Part shown: piece by piece, positions 17,532-27,200 of the stretch
How positions within the stretch are numbered: position 1 is the stretch's first letter
Layout: each line of letters opens with the position of its first letter
Source of the DNA: Cyanobacteria bacterium SBLK
GTDB taxonomy: Bacteria; Cyanobacteriota; Cyanobacteriia; Cyanobacteriales; Spirulinaceae
Length of the DNA: 64,000 nucleotides
Assembly (NCBI GenBank): GCA_017746715.1
Contig: JAGHZQ010000048.1
Span: 62,001 to 126,000 of the forward strand
Direction: 5' to 3'
The notes under the pieces: model-generated
What the model was told of the DNA's origin: nothing
Seen by the model: the letters and a program-made list of their open reading frames with translations, nothing else
Databases searched by the model: none
Program-made: the position numbers and the translations under genes

Positions 17532-17636
17532 TTGCAAGAAAAAACGGCAAGAAATGCGATCGCATCCAAAACCTTTCCTCAACGAGGAAAAATCTCCTCT
17601 ACAATTTAAAGTTGCCCGCTTGTTTATCCTTCTGCG

Positions 17637-19805
17637 ATGAAATTTGAAATCCCTCGCCCCCAAATTCCCCCTTGTGCTTGGCAGCGACCCATCGGACTCG
17701 GTTGGGATCGTCCCTACACTGCCCGCAAAAACGATGATGGGGTTTGGCACGGAATGCCCCTCGGGGGTTTGGGTGCTGGGTGTATCGGGCGATCGCATAA
17801 CGGAAATTTCAATCTCTGGCATCTCGACGGAGGCGAACATATTTTTCACAGTTTGCCTGCCTGTCAATTTAGCATTTACGAGGAAGTCGAAGGGGAAAAG
17901 CCCAAAGTTTACGCCCTTTCTACCCAGTCCCCCTCCGATGGCAACCTCTCGCGATGGGCGTGGTATCCCGAAGGGGGCGGCACTTATCATGCTCTCTATC
18001 CTCGCAGTTGGTTTAAGTACGAGGGTATTTTTCGGAGCGAGATTATTTGCGAACAATTTTCTCCCATATGGGCGGGATGCTACCAAGAATCCAGTTATCC
18101 CGTGGCGATTTTTGATTGGACGATACACAACCCGAGCGATCGTCCGATCGCTCTCAGCATTATGCTAACTTGGCAAAATGTGGTGGGTTGGTTTGCCAAT
18201 GCCAATAAAACTCAAGAGGACTATCAACCTAAATGGCGAGATAGTACCGGGAATTTCAATCAGTGGATACAAGACCACCATCGCATCGGTTGCCTGTTTA
18301 ATCGGGTGCGTCTCTACGATGAATTGCAGGAAGGGGAAGGACAAATGGCGATCGCGAGTATTATCAATCCTGCGGTTGAAGCCTTTTATACGGCACGTTG
18401 GAATCCTGAAGGAGATGGGGGAGACGTTTGGGATTATTTTGCAATGGATGGCAGTTTGCCGGATCTGCAAAATGAAACCCCCGCCTCTCCGGGGGAACAA
18501 ATTGCTGCGGCAATGGCTTCTCGCTTTACAATCCGTCCTGGGAGAACTCGCAAAATCCCCTTTATTCTCGCTTGGGATTTCCCCGTCACCGAATTTGCCG
18601 AGGGCGTGACTTATTTTCGCCGTCATAGCGATTTTTTTGCGAGGACGGGTAATAATGCCTGGACAATGGTGCGGACGGCACTCAAGCACGGGGATGTTTG
18701 GAAAGAGAAGATCGAGGCATGGCAAAAACCGATCTGCGATCGCGATATTCCCAATGGGTTCAAAATGGCACTGTTTAATGAGTTATATTTACTCGCCGAT
18801 GGGGGAACCCTATGGACGGCAGCAACGGAAATGGATCCCGTGGGACAATTTGCCATTTGGGAGAGTTTGGACTCGCGTTTTTATGAAAGTTTGCCCCAAC
18901 GTTTATATGGTTCTTTTGCCACTTTAAGGCTCTTCCCTCGCTTGGAAAAAGCCGTTTTAGAAGCCTTTGCCAGAGCTATTCCAATTGAAGATGGAGAAGG
19001 AGAAAAGATTCGCAAAATTGCGGGAGAAACGCCACGAGATTTGGGAATATCAAAAGAGCATCCTTGGATTAAAACGAATGCTAATCCCCAAACGAATCCC
19101 GATTGCGCCTCTCTTTTTATTTTACAAGTTTATCGAGATTACATGCTCGCGGGCGCAACAGACACGGAGTTTCTCTGGGAATGTTGGTCGGCGATCGCTT
19201 TTACCCTCGCTTACGAAAATAAGTGCAAAGAAGCAGAAAATCGAAATGAAAAATTATGGGAGGTGGGATTAAAATCAGCCATCGCGATTGGGGAAATTCT
19301 CCTCGAAAATCCTCCATTGAATCCCGATTTACAAACCCCTCACTATCCCGACGATCTGAAAAATCTTCTCGATACTTATCGAGCTTGGCTGGAAAAAATG
19401 CCTGTTATCGAGAGCGATCGTTCTGGAATGATGCCCGAATATTTATACTATCAATTATTGGGATTTTTGGATGAGAGCGATCGCAACAATCTCCAAACTT
19501 CATTAAAAACACTTGCAGAAAATTATTCTTTGCAGTTTCGCGAGGTCGATAATAACGACGATTCCCCTTCATCAGAGATTCATACGAGCAGGACTTTGGC
19601 ATTCTCAGCAGCGTTATTATTGGCAGGCATGAAAGAGGAAAGCATGGCGATCGCGGAGAAATGGATCGAGCAAATCTATGAAAACGGCTTGCAATTCCGC
19701 ACCCCTAAAGTTTTGTTAGCAGAAGGAACATTTCAGGAGAGTCATGCAGTTGGCGGCCTGACAATTTGGGCAATATACGAAGTTTTAAGTAAAATGAAAA
19801 TATGA
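17637..19805 (+). CDS. GH116 / GBA2-like glycosidase-related protein, catalytic loop apparently missing
   Basis: A 722-residue protein of the non-lysosomal glucosylceramidase (GBA2, GH116) family. N-terminal beta-sandwich: WHGMPLGGLGAGCIGRSHNGNFNLWHLDGG near residues 38-67. C-terminal (alpha/alpha)6 barrel: FNELYLLADGGTLWT near 379-393, the probable nucleophile-region Glu in FAIWES, LYGSFATL, PDCASLFILQVYRDYMLAG near 489-507 and the end ENGLQFRTP. Between RDYMLAG and the next barrel helix (KLWEVGLKSAIAIGE) the family normally has a loop with DGLPEN and DQTYDxW that holds the acid/base Asp. Here it is absent, and later conserved ADQLxGQW is MMPEYLYYQLLG. So the fold is recognised, but activity is doubtful. 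No signal peptide. The WD40 gene follows on the same strand. Confidence 0.86.
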   Translation: MKFEIPRPQIPPCAWQRPIGLGWDRPYTARKNDDGVWHGMPLGGLGAGCIGRSHNGNFNLWHLDGGEHIFHSLPACQFSIYEEVEGEKPKVYALSTQSPSDGNLSRWAWYPEGGGTYHALYPRSWFKYEGIFRSEIICEQFSPIWAGCYQESSYPVAIFDWTIHNPSDRPIALSIMLTWQNVVGWFANANKTQEDYQPKWRDSTGNFNQWIQDHHRIGCLFNRVRLYDELQEGEGQMAIASIINPAVEAFYTARWNPEGDGGDVWDYFAMDGSLPDLQNETPASPGEQIAAAMASRFTIRPGRTRKIPFILAWDFPVTEFAEGVTYFRRHSDFFARTGNNAWTMVRTALKHGDVWKEKIEAWQKPICDRDIPNGFKMALFNELYLLADGGTLWTAATEMDPVGQFAIWESLDSRFYESLPQRLYGSFATLRLFPRLEKAVLEAFARAIPIEDGEGEKIRKIAGETPRDLGISKEHPWIKTNANPQTNPDCASLFILQVYRDYMLAGATDTEFLWECWSAIAFTLAYENKCKEAENRNEKLWEVGLKSAIAIGEILLENPPLNPDLQTPHYPDDLKNLLDTYRAWLEKMPVIESDRSGMMPEYLYYQLLGFLDESDRNNLQTSLKTLAENYSLQFREVDNNDDSPSSEIHTSRTLAFSAALLLAGMKEESMAIAEKWIEQIYENGLQFRTPKVLLAEGTFQESHAVGGLTIWAIYEVLSKMKI

Positions 19806-19874
19806 GATTGAATGATACAGACACCGATGCCCGTTCCACTAAAATACCCATTCCACGATCGAATAGAATTGTGT

Positions 19875-20969
19875 ATGAAAATTTTCCTATTTTTGTCGAT
19901 TTTCTTTCTTTCTTCTTTTTCTTCTGTACGATTGTTTTTTTCTCGTGCCAATGCCACAGAATTTGAAGAAACGACACCCGATTTAGAAGTTGTCGAGCCA
20001 ACGATAGAAGAAGATTCTATTTCCTTTAAGGAAAATCCGATTATTAAACAATGGCGAAATGTTTCGATTTTCAATACGCTAGCAGGGCATCAAGCGGCGA
20101 TTACATCTTTAGCATTCAGTCCGGACGGTCAAATTTTAGTCAGCGGTGGCAGTCAAAACGATCGAAGTATTTATGTTTGGGATGCGAATACGGGGCGCAG
20201 AATTAGGAAAAATCGCATTCAAAATGGTAGGGTGACATCGATCGCGATCGCTTCTGAGGGAAACTTAATTGTCAGCAGCAGCGATGTTGCGGGAGTATCG
20301 TTATGGGAGTGGCAAAATCGCCGCAGAAGGGAAAACGAACGCTGGGTTGTCGGACACAATCATAATATTCTTTCGTCGATCGTTACTCCGGACGATCGCG
20401 TGTTAATTACGGGGGGGTTGGATGGAATTCGCCTCTGGGATTTACAAGCAATGAAGCCGATTTATACATTAGTTCGGTTTGACGTAGTAACGGCTTTAGC
20501 AATTCATCCTAACGGGTATATTTTAGCCAGTGCCAGCCAAGATGGAACGCTGAAATTATGGAATTTAAGAACGAGCGAATTACTCGAAGAAATTAAAGCA
20601 CATGAAGAGACAATTAATACATTAACTTTTACTCCCGATGGAGGAATGTTAATTTCTGGCAGTCGCGATCGCTCGATCAAGCTCTGGCGATCGGGGACGG
20701 GGGAATTATTAAAAACTTTAGAAAGTACGGGAAATGTGAATGCAATTGCAGTTCATCCGAGTGGCGTTCTTTTGGCGAGCGGTTCTCGATCGGGAATTCG
20801 TCTTTGGGACATCGAAACAGGAGAAATCATTAATACTTTCACGGGATATTCGGATTGGGTGGAAGCCTTAGCATTTAGTCCCGATGGGAGTATATTGGCG
20901 AGTGGGGGATTTGACAATCAAGTCAGACTTTGGCAGCCGATTTCACCGGAGTTGTCCGAGGACAATTAA
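19875..20969 (+). CDS. secreted or membrane-anchored WD40-repeat protein
   Basis: A 364-residue protein. Start set at ATG 19875 because it begins a clear signal sequence (MKIFLFLSIFFLSSFSS, ending near RANA); the longer frame adds 21 residues without a better ribosome site. After an acidic spacer (residues about 30-55) come about seven WD40 repeats, recognisable by AFSPDGQILVSGG, IYVWDANTG, LASASQDGTLKLWNL, LISGSRDRSIKLW and LASGGFDNQVRLW, enough for one complete propeller. Such exported propellers are common in cyanobacteria and act as binding platforms; the partner is unknown. It starts 69 bp after the GH116-like gene and may be in the same transcript. Confidence 0.86.
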   Translation: MKIFLFLSIFFLSSFSSVRLFFSRANATEFEETTPDLEVVEPTIEEDSISFKENPIIKQWRNVSIFNTLAGHQAAITSLAFSPDGQILVSGGSQNDRSIYVWDANTGRRIRKNRIQNGRVTSIAIASEGNLIVSSSDVAGVSLWEWQNRRRRENERWVVGHNHNILSSIVTPDDRVLITGGLDGIRLWDLQAMKPIYTLVRFDVVTALAIHPNGYILASASQDGTLKLWNLRTSELLEEIKAHEETINTLTFTPDGGMLISGSRDRSIKLWRSGTGELLKTLESTGNVNAIAVHPSGVLLASGSRSGIRLWDIETGEIINTFTGYSDWVEALAFSPDGSILASGGFDNQVRLWQPISPELSEDN

Positions 20970-21186
20970 AGGGAATTTACGATTCTAGAGAAATAATAAT
21001 AACACCAGCACGAGTCGCAATAATTACTCTGCGCTGCAAGCGATCGAGCGCAAATGCTTGCACGATTTATATTCGGAAGGAATGCGATCGCTTTCCCCTG
21101 GCGATAGTGCAATACAGCTTTTCCATTCTCGCAATCGTTTCCCCTGCGATCGACGGCGATCTTATTCGTCACGCCTAGAGATAGGG
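20970..21186. other. intergenic region, no gene supported
   Basis: Contains several HIP1 sites, GCGATCG cores and an AT-rich start, but no reading frame with protein-like composition on either strand. It precedes the conserved leader of the first RHS gene. Confidence 0.6.
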
Positions 21187-21285
21187 CGATCGCTCTCCTC
21201 TCTCCAGTAGCACCTAACATTGGAAATCTCTTAACTTCTTTTTAATATTAAGAAATATAAAACAACAAAACTGGGAACTCGTTTC
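21187..21285 (+). promoter_or_regulatory. conserved leader of RHS toxin gene 1
   Basis: This 99-bp stretch aligns without gaps to 28747-28845 before the second RHS gene (constant offset 7560). The most conserved part starts at TTTTTAATATTAAGAAATAT, contains the 10-bp palindrome TTAATATTAA (21242-21251), and runs to GTTTCATGATACAAAA. Conservation outside the coding region suggests a shared promoter or operator, or simply recent duplication of the whole unit. Confidence 0.6.
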
Positions 21286-24200
21286 ATGATACAAAACCTA
21301 CTAGCTATCTTTGGTAGTAAATTAATTTGGGTTGTATCTACCTTTTCCCCATCGGTCATGAACGAGAGCCAGCGTACGAACTCCTCTATCCCTCAAACGG
21401 CAAAGCAAGGGCACGGCGATCGCGTCGCCCCTACGAGCCAATCTCTCAACTTTGAGGAGGTTTGGCAGCATCTCAGACCCCTCGCCCTTGCCTTGGGGTT
21501 TATCTTCTTCTCGTTTTTCCCCATCTGGCAGTTGTGGGATAATAGTTTTGCTCCCTCAGCACTGGCAAGTCCCGCCCCCAGCGCAAAAGTGGGAACGACT
21601 CCTGGGGAATTTGCCGTGAATGGGAATGGCGGGGCAACCTATGCGATTCCCATTGAAGTTCCTCCCGGAATTAATGGAGTCCAGCCGAATCTCTCCTTGG
21701 TATACAACAGCCAGCAGGGAAATGGGCTGTTAGGGGTCGGTTGGGAATTAGCCGGGCTATCGGCGATCGCTCGATGCGGTAAAAATTTGGCAACCGATGG
21801 GGAAATTGGCGGCATTAACTTTGATGAGGACGATCGCTTCTGTTTTGACGGACAGCGACTCATGGCGATAAGGGGTAGCTATGGTGCCGATGGGACGGAG
21901 TATCGCACGGAACGAGAAACATGGGTTAGGGCGATCTCCCATACAGAAGGGGGGAAAAACGGACCGCGATCTTTTACCCTGACTACCCAAGACGGTCATC
22001 AGATGGAATTTGGCACCAGCGAGGACGCGAAAATTTTAGCCGAAGGGCGATCGGATGGAGCGGTACAAGTTTGGGCGTTGAATAAGATAAGCGATCGCAA
22101 TGGCAACTTTGTAGAAATTAGCTATCAACAAGATAGCAGCCGACTCGACCCCACCATTCGCGGCGCATTTCTCGGCTACTTTCCTACAGAAATTCGCTAC
22201 ACGGGCAACTCGGATGCAAAGATTTCCCCCTTGCGAGTGGTGGAGTTTAAGTATGAAAACCGCAACGATAAAATTGTGGCTTATATCGGGGGGTCTAAAG
22301 CCGAAACAACTCAGCGACTGGCACGCATCAAAACCTATGTCGATCTCGATGGCAATAATATCGCAACAGCAGCGAACTTGGTCAAAGAATATCGCCTGAG
22401 TTACGAATACGCTCCTGTAACGGGACGCAGTATCATCACTCAACTCGAAGAATGCGATGCGGCTGGAGTCTGCCTGCCTGCTACAAATTTTGCTTATCAG
22501 CAGGGAGAGCGGAAATTCAGCCCGCAGCGTTTATGGATCGACCGATTCGGTTACGGTCAAGGTTGGCGTATCGATAAGAATCCTCGAATGACGGCAGATG
22601 TGAATGGGGATGGTCTGGCCGATGTGGTGGGTTTTGGCAATGACGGCGTTGAGGTATCAGTATCGAATGGAGAAGACTTTGAACGAGATAGTATATGGGT
22701 TGAGGACTTTAGTTACAATAAAAATTGGCGAACCGAGAAACATCCCCGGATGATGGCCGATGTAAATGGAGATGGCCTCTCGGATGTGGTGGGTTTCGGG
22801 AATAACGGAGTCGAGATATCCACATCGAAGGGAACGAGTTTCAATCAGCGGAATCGGTGGATCGATTGGTTTGGTTACAATGCTAATGAATGGCGAATCG
22901 AGAAACATCCCCGGATGATGGCCGATGTGAATGGAGATGGTCTGGCTGATGTGGTGGGTTTTGGCGATCCAGGAGTATGGATATCCTTCTCCACGGGAAG
23001 GGATTTCACGCCCCGAGATCTATTGGTAGGTGATTTCGGGTACAACCAGAGTTGGCGTGTGGATAGGCATCCTCGGATGATGGCCGATGTGAATGGGGAT
23101 GGTCTGGCTGATGTGGTGGGTTTCGGGAGTAACGGAGTACGGGTATCCCTCTCCACGGGAAGGAGTTTCAAGTACGCTAGTCTCTGGCTGAATGAGTTCG
23201 GGTACAACCAAAGTTGGCGTGTGGATAGGCATCCTCGGATGATGGCCGATGTGAATGGGGATGGTCTGGCTGATGTGGTGGGTTTTGGCGATGAAGGAGT
23301 ATGGGTATCCCTCTCCACGGGAACGAGTTTCAAGTCCAGGGAACTATGGGTGAGTGATTTTGGGTACAACCAAAATTGGCGTGTAGAGAAGCATCCTCGG
23401 ATGATGGTCGATGTAAATGGGGATGGTCTGACTGATGTCGTGGGTTTCGGTTATAACGGAGTGGAGGTGTCACTATCAACGGGAACGAGTTTTGAGAAGC
23501 GGAGTCGATGGATTAGCGAGTATGGAGGATGGAATCAAGATCGCTATCTACAGGAAATGGCCGATGTGAATGGAGATGGTATTGCTGATGTGGTGGGCTT
23601 TGGCGATCGAGGAGTCCTCGTCTCTGTTTCCGAAGCCAAGAGCGAGCTGCTTACCGAGATTGTGGATGGGCTACAGGGGAAAATTAGTATTGAGTACAAG
23701 CCCTTAACCGATAAGACCGTCTATACCAAAGGAAGTGGGGCAACCTATCCAGAAGTTGACGCACAACCCCCCATTTATGTCGTTTCCCGATACGAAATGG
23801 CAGAGTCGGCAGACAATCCCAGCAATACTTTCGTTTACGAAAATCAATACGAAGGCGCAAAAACCGATTTTGAACGGGGTTGGCTGGGATTTGAGAAAAC
23901 CATTCTCATCGATCGCCAGAATGAGACCAAAACCATCACCACCTATCATACCGACTTTCCTTTATTGGGCATGGTGGCCGCTCGGGAAATTCGCGATAGT
24001 AGCGATCGCTTATTGGAGAAAATCTCTTCGAGTTACGAATCTTCTAAATCCGGCAGCCTTTATAAATTCTGGGAAACCGGTGTCGCAATGGACTACTACA
24101 CCGATGGCAAACATAGCTATACCCTCGAACGCACCTATGAGTATGATAAGAACCATCAAAATGCGATCGTCATTGCCGATTTAGGGGATGTTGAAGACCC

Positions 24201-27200
24201 CGACGACGACGTTTACACCTGCTTGGCCTACTATTTCGGCGGGGGCAATTCATGGTGGAAGAGCTTCTTCCCCCTTGAACAAAAAGTTGTTAAGAGTGCA
24301 GAGGGTTGCGGAAACTTCGGGAGCTGGAATGAAGCGACGGATCTGCGTTGGGAACAATTCTATTACGACACTCGCATGAACTTAACCTCTCACGATCGTT
24401 GGCAGGATCGAAACGGCTTCTATGGCAGTACGGGCTCGTGGTTGACCTCAGACACCGCTTATGATGAGTGCGGTAATGTCATCACTCAAACCGATAGTGC
24501 CGATCGTACCAGCGAAATTGTTTACGAGGATAAATATCATACCTTTCCCGAATTGACCATTGCTCCTCCCGCACAGTCTGGAGAAACCCGTTTAGAAGTT
24601 CGCACCGAATACGAGCCGAAATTTGGCATTAAAACCAAAGTTATCGATGTCAACGGCAATACCTCAATGCTCATTGCTGACAGCGATATTGATGGATTCG
24701 GTCGTATCTTAGCCATTCAAGGCATCAAACCCGATAGTCAAGACCTCGTAACCCTACAAAAGAACGAGTTTATTGCCGAAAATAGCGGGATGTCCCTAAA
24801 AACATGGTATCGAACCCAATGGGATGGCAACAATACCCCAGACGAAACATGGCTTTGGGGACGAGAATATATTGACGGTTTGGGACGCACCTATAAAACT
24901 GAATTGGAAGGCGATGGGGGGCAAACTATCCTCACAACCGCAGAATTCAATGCGATCGGACAGACGAGCAAAGAATCCCTATCTCACTATGCTGGAGAGA
25001 GCCAGCACTTCTTACGTTACGAATACGACATTCGAGGAGAACTGGTCAAAACGACAGATCCTATCGGTGCAGTGACACAAATCGATCGCGATCGCCAGTA
25101 CGACAAGCGCGAGATAACCTATTCCGTCGCCGATCCCCGAGATGATTCCAGTGGCAGCAATTTTGTTGAATCCCTTCTCAAAAATACCTCTCGCGGTTGG
25201 ATGCAAGCGGAACAACAAGCCGATGGCGGTAATTCCTCCTATACTTACGATCGTCTCGGACAAGTAATCTCTATGACCGATCCCCTCGGACAAAAGACAG
25301 AAATTGTCTATAATTCCTTGGGACAAGTCCTCTCGGAAACAACCCCAGAAACGGGAACGACCCAATATATCTACAATGAAAATGGCGAAGTCATCAGGCA
25401 AATCGATGCCAATAATCAAGAAATCCGGTTCCGTTTTGATGCTTTAGGTCGCCCGATCGCCAAAGATATTTACGGCAGCACCAGCAGCATACCAGTCCGA
25501 ATTGAAGACTACGAATACGATACCGTTGGGGTTAAAAATGGTAAAGGCGCTCTGACGAAAATATTGGTACGGGAGTTGGATCGAGATGAGACAATAATTC
25601 TGACTACCAACTTCTCCTACAACAATCGCGGCGAGATCGAAACCGAAAAAGTGGAAGTTGTCGATGGGAACAGCAATATGGGAAACTATACGACCCGATA
25701 TACCTACGATGCCGTCGGTCGCCCCGATACCATGACCTATCCCGATGGTTCTGTGGTTCGCTATACTTACAATGATGCAGGAGAACTTTATACCGTCGAA
25801 CTGAGAGACACCGGAGAAAGTAACTTTAGCACCTACGCCACCTACGAGAACTACACGGCTCTCGGAGAGATTGGCAAAGTCACTTACAATCGCAACCAAG
25901 TCGAGTCGAACTACACCTACGACGCGGTTGGACGCATTACCGACAGCACCACGAAAAAAGGCGCTCATACCTATTTCGACTTCGATTATACGTGGAATAA
26001 AGCCAATAAAATCCTCGCCATTCGCGACAATGCCGGGCAAGGACTCAATCAAAACTTTGGCTATGACACAATGGGACGGCTGATTCAAGCTAAGGGAGAA
26101 CCTTACGAAGACTTGAGTTACCAATACGATCGCGCCGGGAATATCACCAAACGCAACGATACCACCTACGCCTACAAATCTGACAAAAAGCACCAACTGG
26201 CAGCCGCGACCTATGATGCAAATGGTAATACTGTTGCCTATGAGTCTTGGACTTATACCTACGACCCTGAAAATCACTTGCGTCGAGTCGAGAAGGACTC
26301 GAATCTCGTCAACAAGTTTGCCTATGACGACTCGGGCAGTCGCCTGAAAAAAGTGGAAGCGGATGGGACGACAACCTACTATGTTGCACCTTTCTACGAA
26401 GTGGTGACTCAGCCGGATAACTCGCAAATTCACACTAAATACATTGTCGGCTCTCAAGGTGCTGTTGCTGCCATCTCCAAAAATGGCAGTAATGTTAACC
26501 TCGTTGCCGCGATTAAAGGCAATAGTGCCGCCTTGGAAGCATCATTTTACGATCCCCATTCTTGGGGCGGTTTGGCGAAATTCTTAGGAGCGAAATTTAC
26601 GCAACTTTCCTTGAATGGCAATCTCGCTGAAGCCCTCATTATCTTTGCCTTTGTTAGTTGGCTGGCTGTCGCTCTGGGCCTCTGGTTCTATCGTCTCTGG
26701 CGGGAGGCTTCCCCAGAGAGCGGGTTGGGTCGCTCGCGGGCGATCGCGGCTCGATCGCTCGCGAGCATTGGCAGTCTCTCTCCCTTTAGTGCGGAGAAAT
26801 TAACGGCATCTGAGAACAAGGGCTGGCTCTTGAAAGTCTGGTATCGTCCCGTCTCCTTCAGTTTGGCGCTGATTTCCTTTGCGTCGATGAGTTTGAGCAG
26901 TGCGGGAATGCTAGCTCAACTCACTCCAGGAGCAAACGGGCCGGGCTATCCCGTGGCGGGACAGGTGCTCTATTTCCATTACGACCAACTGGGTAGCACT
27001 ACTTTGGTCACGGATGCACAAGCCAATGCAGTGAGCCAAGTCAACTACGAACCCTATGGAGCGATCGCCAAATCCAGCAGTGGAGAAGATGCCTTCCGAC
27101 CCAAGTTTACGGGGAAAGAATACGACAGCAACAGCGAACTTTACTATTTTGGCTCCCGCTATTATGACGGACATTTAGGGCGCTTCCTGACCCCGGATCC

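Noticed and set aside
20930..21220. Open frames on both strands before RHS copy 1
   Set aside because: Composition is driven by HIP1 and GCGATCG cores, and neither frame shows protein-like patterns or a ribosome site.
25444..26457. Minus-strand open frame of 337 codons antisense to RHS copy 1
   Set aside because: Shadow of the RHS repeat coding sequence, with no start context or family match.
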